Shown piece after piece: positions 1-5,840 of a stretch of DNA of 5,881 nt. This DNA comes from Deltaproteobacteria bacterium (GTDB lineage: Bacteria > Desulfobacterota > Desulfobacteria > Desulfobacterales > ETH-SRB1): the NCBI GenBank assembly GCA_030627405.1, contig DAOUSD010000133.1, forward strand, positions 1 to 5,881. The letters run 5' to 3'. Positions within the stretch are counted from its first letter, which is position 1, and every line of letters begins with the position of its first letter. The translations under genes were made by a program, and so were the position numbers. The notes below the pieces were generated by a model. That model searched no databases, was not told where the DNA came from, and was given only the letters and a program-made list of their open reading frames with translations.

Positions 1-10
1 TAAGACAGTA

Positions 11-36
11 TAAATTATTCAACCTGTGCGGTTAGC
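11..36. repeat. Inverted-repeat arm, distal end of left element
   Basis: This 26-nt arm is the near-perfect reverse complement of 128..153 (24/26). Its core is TTCAACCTGTGCGGTTAGC. On the minus strand it also encodes the last residues (LTAQVE) and stop codon of the 24-codon frame, so the arm is both coding sequence and terminal repeat. In RNA it would pair with the other arm to close a loop of about 90 nt. Confidence 0.85.
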
Positions 37-89
37 TTTTGGATAAAATGGGCTTTCTCCCATACTTTAAGTTCTCTAAAATCTCTCAT
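15..89 (-). pseudogene. Internally deleted four-helix-bundle (TIGR02436 / 23S rRNA intervening-sequence type) protein remnant, 24 codons
   Basis: The frame opens with MRDFRELKVWEKAH, the N-terminal signature I recognise from the four-helix-bundle protein family first described from intervening sequences in 23S rRNA genes; full members are about 115 to 130 residues. Here the frame then reads FIQKLTAQVE and stops, so it lacks nearly all of the four helices. The tail resembles the C-terminal end of such proteins, which suggests an in-frame internal deletion that joined the two ends; that is inference. Start evidence is good: AAGGGG (95..100) sits 5 nt before the ATG at 89..87. A 24-residue peptide could be made, but the family fold cannot form. 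The N-terminal assignment is firm; the C-terminal one is weaker. Confidence 0.75.
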
Positions 90-106
90 TTCCACCCCTT
101 TTCAAT

Positions 107-134
107 GCTAACGGCTAACCGCTAATGGCTAACC
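107..134 (-). repeat. Four tandem NNTTAGC heptamers (left copy)
   Basis: Read on the minus strand, four contiguous 7-nt units share the last five bases TTAGC: GGTTAGC occurs twice, with one CATTAGC and one CGTTAGC. The array lies between the TGTGC box and the ribosome binding site of the small reading frame. The heptamer phase is exact, with no spacer, so this is a true tandem array and not chance recurrence. The distal inverted-repeat arm carries only one complementary heptamer (GCTAACC). Confidence 0.85.
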
Positions 135-153
135 GCACAGATTGAAAAATTTA
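128..153. repeat. Inverted-repeat arm, rng-proximal end of left element
   Basis: This is the reverse complement of 11..36 with two mismatches. It ends 3 nt from the rng stop codon and includes one of the four TTAGC heptamers plus the conserved TGTGC box. The same TGTGC-heptamer head is found at the right-hand copy (from 5791). Confidence 0.85.
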
Positions 154-156
154 CTG

Positions 157-1701
157 CTATTCTTTGAGAACTTCAAAAATATCAAATTCTTCCATATGAA
201 ACTGAGGATTAGGGTATATTACAATCCGTCTGCCAAGAGTTTGTTCTAAGGAGGTTATTATATGATTGTCAACGCCGAGAAGAAAATCAGCAATTTTGGG
301 GTTTACCCTTAGGGTCAGTTTAACCCCCACCATATCGGGCGCGTCTCGGAGTATCTCCCTGTATATATTACAACAAATTGTTTGTCTGGATATAAGGTAA
401 CCATCTCCGTCGCAATAAAAACAAGGCTCGCAAAGCATCCTTGTCAGCGGCTGTCTAATTCGTTTGCGGGTCATCTGTATCAAACCCATCTCCGACATCG
501 GAAGAATATGAGTCTTGCTTCTATCTTTTGTTAATGCCTTCTTAAGGGCATTAAATATTTTTTCCTGGTTTGATTTTTTTTCAACATCAATAAAATCTAT
601 TATAATTATACCGCCTATATCTCTAAGGCGTATTTGATATGCTATCTCTTTAACGGCCTCTAAATTCGTCTTTAGAATTGTTTCCTCAAGATTATGCTTG
701 CCGACATATCGACCAGTGTTTACATCTATAGATACAAGGGCTTCCGTTTGTTCAATCACAATATAGCCGCCCGATTTAAGCCACACTTTTCTTCTTAATG
801 CGCGTGATATTTCGCCTTCTAAACTATAAGCATCAAAAATTGACTCGGAACCTTCGTATAGCTCAACAGAATCCTTTAGGCTGGGCATGAATGTGTCGAG
901 AAAAGAAAGAATTGATTCAAAACCGGAACGAGAATCAATAATTAATTTTTCTGCTTCGTTGGTCAAAAGATCCCTTACTGCTCGAAGGCTAACGGTAAGC
1001 TCCCGGTGTAAAAGAGATGGCGCCGATGCTGACTTGTATCTTCTCTGGATGCTTTCCCACAAATTGTTAAGAAAGCCCATTTCTTTTTCGAGCTTCTCTT
1101 CATATATGCCCTCACTAACCGTCCTCACGATATAGCCATAAGGTTCTTTTCTTAAGGACAGAACTATATTTTTTAAACGTTTTCGTTCTGTTTCGCTTTC
1201 TATACACCTGGATATACCAATATGATCAGATGTCGGCATAAGAACAAGAAAGCGGCCTGGAAGCGAAATATAATTAGTTGCTCTTGGCCCCTTTGTCCCA
1301 ATTGGGGCCTTGGCGACCTGAACCATGATCTGCTGGCCCTCAGTAATAAGATCCTCAATATGACGGCTATCCCGTTCTATGGGGGATGAGATCTGATTTG
1401 CAGTGCCTGTGCCGGAAATTTTAGGGTTAACTTCTCTGTTTTTAATAAAAATTTGTTCGAATTCTTTATAATCATTGCAAATTACATCATCAACATATAT
1501 AAAAGCTGCCCGATTTAAACCAATATCAACAAAGGCTGCCTGCATACCCGGCAGAACTCTCTGCACCCTCCCTTTATATATATTTCCCGCTATATTGGAA
1601 TCGTCTCCTCTCTCAATAAAAATTTCTACAATTGTACCATCTTCAAGAAGAACGACCCTGGTTTCATGTTCTGTAGCATTTATGATTAGCTTTTTATGCA
1701 T
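157..1701 (-). CDS. rng: Ribonuclease G (RNase E/G family endoribonuclease)
   Basis: This 514-residue cytoplasmic endoribonuclease of the RNase E/G family is predicted to cleave single-stranded AU-rich RNA, with roles in 16S rRNA 5' maturation and mRNA decay known for the family. The N-terminus has the family pattern (TRVVLLEDG, then GNIYKGRVQRVLPGMQAAFVDIG at about 39-61, an S1 RNA-binding fold). PIGTKGPR (133-140) and the RNase H-like/5'-sensor region follow. The catalytic metal-binding aspartates are visible as D326 in SIDVNTG and D369 in IIIIDFID. A Zn-link cysteine cluster CEPCFYC lies at 424-430. The length is close to E. coli RNase G (489), with about 20 extra residues in the S1 loop near 76-112. 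There is no RNase E-like C-terminal scaffold, so RNase G is preferred. It starts 4 nt after the radical-SAM stop with no clear Shine-Dalgarno, so translational coupling is likely. Confidence 0.95.
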   Translation of the reverse strand: MHKKLIINATEHETRVVLLEDGTIVEIFIERGDDSNIAGNIYKGRVQRVLPGMQAAFVDIGLNRAAFIYVDDVICNDYKEFEQIFIKNREVNPKISGTGTANQISSPIERDSRHIEDLITEGQQIMVQVAKAPIGTKGPRATNYISLPGRFLVLMPTSDHIGISRCIESETERKRLKNIVLSLRKEPYGYIVRTVSEGIYEEKLEKEMGFLNNLWESIQRRYKSASAPSLLHRELTVSLRAVRDLLTNEAEKLIIDSRSGFESILSFLDTFMPSLKDSVELYEGSESIFDAYSLEGEISRALRRKVWLKSGGYIVIEQTEALVSIDVNTGRYVGKHNLEETILKTNLEAVKEIAYQIRLRDIGGIIIIDFIDVEKKSNQEKIFNALKKALTKDRSKTHILPMSEMGLIQMTRKRIRQPLTRMLCEPCFYCDGDGYLISRQTICCNIYREILRDAPDMVGVKLTLRVNPKIADFLLGVDNHIITSLEQTLGRRIVIYPNPQFHMEEFDIFEVLKE

Positions 1702-1705
1702 CTAT

Positions 1706-4240
1706 TTAACATATTTTAATAAATCTTGCTTTTTTTGCTTTTTCATCGGTTAGCTTGAAGATTTCTTTAATTACCTCTAAAGGCCTTGTTGTTTTACCTG
1801 ATTCCGACCTAAGTGTTATCTGTAATTTGTCTGGCTTAAGCAACTCTATGTCTAAAACCATATACTTTAAGTCTATCTTTTTCAACATCCCTTTTCTGTT
1901 AATACGAGAAACAATGAACTCCGGGCTTTGTAAAAATTTTTCCAACTTTTTGTTATTAAAAAATTCTTCTTTTATTGTAACAATATAATTATATTTTTTT
2001 TCATTATTATGAACCGTTTTGGTTGAAACAATTTGACAGTCGTGAACAGAAAGACCTTCTGGAAGCTGCTTGTTTAAACTTTCTATTATTGACTGTGGTT
2101 TAAAATTCTCTGGAACAACCAAATAAAAATATTCTTTTAAACTTTCCAGGCCTATGGGCAAAGTATCTTCAAAAGAAATTTTTGGTTTAGGATGAAATCC
2201 TTCTGAAAACTTAATTGGTATCCCGGCACGCCTTAGGGCTCTCAAAAAGATATTAACCATTTCAAGATGTCCAAAATATTTAGCCTGATCGAGTTTTGAA
2301 AAAGCAACTTTGAGTGTTTTCAATAACGCACCTTTTATAACCGGTTTGATATTATCCGAGGTTAACAAACCGCTGCCGATATCAAATGCTGATTTCTCCG
2401 CAGGCATTTCAAACACTTTTGGTTCTATAACCTTAAAATCGCATACCCCGCAGGCGTTACAATTACCCGTACGACAGTCTGAAGTAAGTTCGCCCCTTGT
2501 TGCTTTTTCCCATTCTTCTATTAAATATTTTTTTTCAATCCCAACATCGATGTGGTCCCATGGAAGCGGCTCATCTGTATTTCTTGATCTGGTTGTATAA
2601 AAATCTATATCCACCCCCTCATCATAAACAGCCTCCTGCCACAAGTTGTATCTAAAGCAATCGCTCCAGCCATCCAGCTTACATCCTTTCTTGTGTGCCG
2701 CAACCAGTAAATGTGAAAGCTGTCTGTCGCCACGCGCCCAAAGCCCCTCAAGCGAACTAGCCTTCGGGTTTTGCCATTTAAAATTAATACCGGACATTTT
2801 AAGATTGTTCCGCAGCCAGCCAATCCTGTCCTTTGATTCAGCTAAAGAAATTTGTGGTGCCCACTGAAATGGAGTGTGAGGTTTTGGAATAAAGGTTGTA
2901 AAACTAACGTTTATTTTATTTTTGCGCCGCCCTTTGCCGAGATTAATCCTTCTAAGTTCTTTTACAAGATTCACAATTGATTTAAGATCTTCACTTGTCT
3001 CTGTTGGAAGACCAACCATAAAATAAAGCTTTATAACCTGCCAACCCAAATCATAAGCGTTTTTCACTGTATCAATGATATCTTTCTTTCTAATATTCTT
3101 ATTAATAACATCGCGAAGCCTTTGGCTGCCGGCTTCGGGAGCTATGGTGAAACCTGTTTTTCTAACTCGCTTAATATGTTGCATGAGTTCCGGCGTCAAT
3201 GTTCCTGCCCGTAGAGAAGGAAATGAAACAGCTATATTTCCTGGCTCGCAAAAAGTCATAAGCTGTTCCATCAGAGGGTTTATACATATATAATCTCCAA
3301 TGCTTAATGACAACAAAGAGATATCCTCGTAACCCGTCGCTGTTATTGATTTGTTCGATAAAGCCAGAATTGTATCCACAGACCTTTCCCGCACTGGACG
3401 ATATATCATCCCTGCCTGACAAAACCTGCAACCCCTTGTACATCCTCTGGATACTTCGAGACGAAGCCGATCGTGTATGGGCCTGCCATAGGGTATGATC
3501 GGGGCTTCAGGAAAAGGGGCTTTATCAAGATCGGCTACTATAGCTTTCTTGATTTTTTGGTATTTCGAAAACCTGGGCAAAAGAATCTGAAAACCTGATC
3601 CGTCAAATTTTCGTTCAAAAAAAGCCGGTATATAAACACCCTGTATATCCGACCAAATTTTATAAAGGACTTCTTTTTCTCCACTGTAATTCTGTTTCCA
3701 TTTAAGCCAGGAACGGGATATTTCCATTATTACGTTTTCACCGTCTCCTATAACAATAGCATCAAAAAAGTCGGCAACAGGCTCAGGGTTACAGGCACAA
3801 GGACCACCCGCAATTATTAGAGGTTGTGAACTATCTCTTTGCGAAGAAAAAAACGGAATTTTTGCAAGGTCTATAATGTTAAGAACATTGGTATAATTTA
3901 GTTCATAAAGGAGGCTGAATCCGATAATATCAAACTCTTTAAGAGGTTTTTTAGATTCCAGGGACATTAACGGGATATTGGATGACCTGAGATATGCCTC
4001 CATATCTGCTCCTGGAACAAAAACCCTTTCCGCTGCTATTTTTTCATGACTATTTAATATATGATAAAGTATATTTAGCCCTAAATTAGATGTTCCTATT
4101 TCGTAAAGATCCGGAAAAACAAGAGCAATACTAAGCTTTACTTTGCTTTCATCTTTTTTTATACAATTTATTTCCGTGCCTAAATAACGACTTGGTCTCT
4201 CAACCAGCGGCAGTATGTCTTGAATGGATTTAATGTTCAT
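1706..4240 (-). CDS. Fused B12-binding-like radical SAM protein with C-terminal DUF2344 domain (TIGR03960 + TIGR03936)
   Basis: This 844-residue soluble protein combines two families often encoded as neighbours. Residues 1-210 resemble the cobalamin-binding-like domain of TIGR03960 (RPSRYLGTEIN at 15-25, VFPDLYEIGTSNLG at 41-54, GGPCACNPEP at 145-154, GDGE at 165-168). The radical SAM core follows, with the 4Fe-4S motif CTRGCRFC (C267, C271, C274), IAPEAGSQRLR near 366-376 and YFMVGLPTET near 406-415. A second cysteine cluster (C589, C594, C597, C600, ending CGVCDF) precedes the C-terminal DUF2344 domain, from about 643, with GHLEMVNIFLRALRRAG and SEGFHPKPKISF. The substrate is unknown. Co-transcription with rng suggests an RNA or ribosome target (inference). 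The first domain lacks a DxHxxG cobalamin-ligand motif, so real B12 binding is uncertain. An in-frame stop nine nt upstream of the ATG fixes the start. Confidence 0.9.
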   Translation of the reverse strand: MNIKSIQDILPLVERPSRYLGTEINCIKKDESKVKLSIALVFPDLYEIGTSNLGLNILYHILNSHEKIAAERVFVPGADMEAYLRSSNIPLMSLESKKPLKEFDIIGFSLLYELNYTNVLNIIDLAKIPFFSSQRDSSQPLIIAGGPCACNPEPVADFFDAIVIGDGENVIMEISRSWLKWKQNYSGEKEVLYKIWSDIQGVYIPAFFERKFDGSGFQILLPRFSKYQKIKKAIVADLDKAPFPEAPIIPYGRPIHDRLRLEVSRGCTRGCRFCQAGMIYRPVRERSVDTILALSNKSITATGYEDISLLSLSIGDYICINPLMEQLMTFCEPGNIAVSFPSLRAGTLTPELMQHIKRVRKTGFTIAPEAGSQRLRDVINKNIRKKDIIDTVKNAYDLGWQVIKLYFMVGLPTETSEDLKSIVNLVKELRRINLGKGRRKNKINVSFTTFIPKPHTPFQWAPQISLAESKDRIGWLRNNLKMSGINFKWQNPKASSLEGLWARGDRQLSHLLVAAHKKGCKLDGWSDCFRYNLWQEAVYDEGVDIDFYTTRSRNTDEPLPWDHIDVGIEKKYLIEEWEKATRGELTSDCRTGNCNACGVCDFKVIEPKVFEMPAEKSAFDIGSGLLTSDNIKPVIKGALLKTLKVAFSKLDQAKYFGHLEMVNIFLRALRRAGIPIKFSEGFHPKPKISFEDTLPIGLESLKEYFYLVVPENFKPQSIIESLNKQLPEGLSVHDCQIVSTKTVHNNEKKYNYIVTIKEEFFNNKKLEKFLQSPEFIVSRINRKGMLKKIDLKYMVLDIELLKPDKLQITLRSESGKTTRPLEVIKEIFKLTDEKAKKARFIKIC

Positions 4241-4288
4241 GATATGAATTTATGTCTGATCTTTCCCAAAAATCGCTCAACTTAGGTA

Positions 4289-4318
4289 TTAACGATATGA
4301 ACTCGAAAAAAATATAAC
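4289..4318 (+). promoter_or_regulatory. Candidate sigma-70-type promoter for asnS
   Basis: TTAACG (4289-4294, 4/6 to TTGACA) and TATAAC (4313-4318, 5/6 to TATAAT) are separated by 18 bp. Transcription would begin near 4325, downstream of the ATG at 4320 and about 45 nt before the preferred start at 4371. Such hexamers are common by chance in AT-rich DNA, so this is only a candidate. I found no well-spaced promoter for the divergent radical-SAM/rng operon. Confidence 0.3.
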
Positions 4319-4360
4319 GATGACAAAGCTAACAACTCAAAGCAACAAAAAACTTATTAC

Positions 4361-4366
4361 AAGGGA
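4361..4366 (+). promoter_or_regulatory. Shine-Dalgarno site that decides the asnS start
   Basis: AAGGGA lies four bases (TTTT) before the ATG at 4371. The in-frame ATG at 4320 has only an A-rich stretch without a purine GG core before it. This favours 4371 as the real start. Confidence 0.75.
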
Positions 4367-4370
4367 TTTT

Positions 4371-5753
4371 ATGCTCCGTATAAAAATTGTCAGCCTTTTA
4401 AAATCAGAAACACCCCGGGATAATATTATTGTTAAAGGGTGGGTAAGAACCAGGCGCGACTCAAGTAATTTCTCGTTTATAGAAATAACTGATGGATCCT
4501 GTCTTAAAAATCTGCAGATTATTGCCGATGAATCTTTAGAAAATTATGAGGATATAAAAAAACTTACAACCGGATCAGCCATAGCGGTTCTCGGCAACCT
4601 GATTGAGTCACAGGGAAAGGGCCAACAATGGGAAATGAATGCAAAAGCAATAGAGGTAATAAGCCTGGCGCCGGACTCATACCCTTTGCAGAAAAAACGT
4701 CACACAGACGAATTTTTAAGAACAATCGCTCATTTAAGGCCTAGAACAAACAAATACGGCGCTGTTTTTCGCATTAGATCGGAACTTTCATTTGCTATTC
4801 ACAGGTTTTTCAGAGAAAGAGGTTTTTGCCATATTCATTCTCCAATAATAACCGGATCTGATTGTGAGGGCGCCGGAGAACTGTTTAAGGTAACTACAAT
4901 TGATTTTGAAAATCCTCCGAAAAAAGATGGGAAAATCGACTATTCCAGGGACTTTTTTGGAACAGAGGCAAGCCTTACTGTATCAGGACAGCTTTCCGCT
5001 GAAATGTTTGCTTTAGCGCTGGGGGATGTTTATACATTCGGCCCAACATTCAGGGCGGAAAATTCAAACACAAGAAGACACGTTTCCGAATTCTGGATGG
5101 TCGAACCTGAAATGGCTTTCTGTGACCTTTTTGAGGATATAGACCTTGCAGAAGAAATGGTTAAGTATCTTGCCGTATATATACTTGAAGAATGCTCTGA
5201 CGATCTCAAGCTTTTTACAAGGTTTGTTGATAAAAATTTAAAATCTACCTTAGAAAATATTGCTCGGTCTGAATTTAAAAGAATTCTTTACGAAGAGGCT
5301 GTAGAAATTTTAAGAAAATCCGGGAAAAACTTCAAATTCGATATAAGCTTTGGAAAAGATCTTCAGACAGAACACGAACGCTATCTAACCGAAGATTTCT
5401 TTAAAAAACCTGTAGTTATCTATAATTACCCAAAAGACATTAAACCTTTTTATATGAGGCTGAATGATGATAACAAGACCGTGGCGGCTATGGATGTTCT
5501 TGTGCCGCGTATAGGGGAATTAATAGGCGGAAGCCAGCGCGAAGAACGCCTGTCGATGCTTGAAGCTCGTATGAATGAAACGGGTCTTTTAAAAGAAAAA
5601 TACTGGTGGTATTTAGATTCCCGAAAATTTGGAAGCGTTCCCCACAGTGGTTTTGGTCTTGGGTTTGAGAGGTTAATAATGTTAATGACGGGTACGAGCA
5701 ACATCAGAGATGTAATTCCATTTCCAAGGACCCCGAACACCATAGATTTCTGA
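4371..5753 (+). CDS. asnS: Asparaginyl-tRNA synthetase (class II, AsnRS)
   Basis: It charges tRNA-Asn with asparagine using ATP, in the cytoplasm. From the start at 4371 the protein has 460 residues, near the 466 of E. coli AsnRS, with co-linear similarity throughout. The N-terminal OB-fold anticodon-binding domain shows VKGWVRTRRDS at about 21-31. All class II motifs are present: motif 1 (FFRERGFCHIHSPIIT, proline near 158), motif 2 (GPTFRAENSNTRRHVSEFW, FRAE at 227-230) and motif 3 (GFGLGFERL, 427-435). FGTEASLTVSGQL, YPKDIKPFYMRLN, GGSQREER and the C-terminal IPFPRTP are also characteristic. Extending to the ATG at 4320 would add 17 residues (MTKLTTQSNK...) that do not resemble the family and have no ribosome binding site. 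Asparagine-type motifs make AspRS or LysRS unlikely. It is divergent from the radical-SAM/rng operon and is followed 28 bases later by the right-hand element. Confidence 0.96.
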   Translation: MLRIKIVSLLKSETPRDNIIVKGWVRTRRDSSNFSFIEITDGSCLKNLQIIADESLENYEDIKKLTTGSAIAVLGNLIESQGKGQQWEMNAKAIEVISLAPDSYPLQKKRHTDEFLRTIAHLRPRTNKYGAVFRIRSELSFAIHRFFRERGFCHIHSPIITGSDCEGAGELFKVTTIDFENPPKKDGKIDYSRDFFGTEASLTVSGQLSAEMFALALGDVYTFGPTFRAENSNTRRHVSEFWMVEPEMAFCDLFEDIDLAEEMVKYLAVYILEECSDDLKLFTRFVDKNLKSTLENIARSEFKRILYEEAVEILRKSGKNFKFDISFGKDLQTEHERYLTEDFFKKPVVIYNYPKDIKPFYMRLNDDNKTVAAMDVLVPRIGELIGGSQREERLSMLEARMNETGLLKEKYWWYLDSRKFGSVPHSGFGLGFERLIMLMTGTSNIRDVIPFPRTPNTIDF

Positions 5754-5795
5754 CAGCAGGCTTTTTCCTTGTATATGAAACTTTTCAACCTGTGC

Positions 5796-5823
5796 GGTTA
5801 GCCATTAGCGTTTAGCCGTTAGC
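5796..5823 (+). repeat. Four tandem NNTTAGC heptamers (right copy)
   Basis: Four contiguous 7-nt units follow the TGTGC box in the same order as in the left copy. The only difference is that the third unit is GTTTAGC where the left copy has GGTTAGC. Conservation of unit number and order in two loci indicates common descent of the whole block. Confidence 0.85.
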
Positions 5824-5840
5824 ATTGAAAAGGGATCGAA

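Larger units (their letters stand above)
6..156 (-). mobile_element. MITE-like miniature element carrying a deleted four-helix-bundle gene (left copy)
   Basis: Read on the minus strand, this stretch starts directly after the rng stop codon. It contains, in order, a 5' inverted-repeat arm, four NNTTAGC heptamers, a ribosome binding site, a 24-codon reading frame and a 3' arm complementary to the 5' arm. The 19-nt core arms (18..36, TTCAACCTGTGCGGTTAGC, and 128..146) match at 18 of 19 positions. Over 26 nt (11..36 and 128..153) they match at 24 of 26, and with a 2-nt gap the pairing extends to about 6 and 156, next to the rng stop. The 83 nt at 66..148 recur in inverted orientation at 5782..5864 with four mismatches. 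No transposase is present, and no target-site duplication is clear. The mobile, non-autonomous interpretation is inference. A structured 3' untranslated region derived from an old insertion is the alternative. Confidence 0.6.

Noticed and set aside
48..63. Small hairpin ATGGG-N6-CCCAT inside the 24-codon frame
   Set aside because: It has only 5 bp and lies in sequence that encodes the family residues VWEKAH, so it is probably coincidental; no U-tract follows.
107..134. TTAGC heptamers as a CRISPR array or telomere-like repeat
   Set aside because: The units are 7 nt with no spacers and only four copies, so this is a short tandem repeat and not CRISPR. The bounded array inside a repeated element does not look like a chromosome end.
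11..153. Inverted repeat as a rho-independent terminator for rng
   Set aside because: The arms are about 90 nt apart and no U-run follows the distal arm, so it does not have intrinsic terminator geometry, although it may still affect RNA stability.
887..1135. Plus-strand open frame inside rng
   Set aside because: It is antisense to a conserved part of rng, with a composition rich in Ser/Arg/Leu typical of shadow frames and no family resemblance.
1706..4240. Radical-SAM fusion as an assembly or frameshift artefact joining two genes
   Set aside because: The frame is continuous through a plausible linker (about 601-642), and fusions of these two families are known to me from other bacteria.
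4249..4280. Minus-strand promoter for the radical-SAM operon (TTGAGC with CATAAA)
   Set aside because: The spacing is 20 bp and the -10 match is poor, so it is too weak to annotate.
4371..5753. asnS as aspartyl- or lysyl-tRNA synthetase or an amino-acid biosynthetic paralogue
   Set aside because: The N-terminal OB-fold is present, and the motif 2 region and C-terminal IPFPRTP follow bacterial AsnRS closely along the whole length.
5450..5788. Open frame of 112 codons antisense to the end of asnS
   Set aside because: It lies almost wholly opposite the conserved motif 3 region of asnS, has no recognisable domain, and is explained as a shadow of the real gene.
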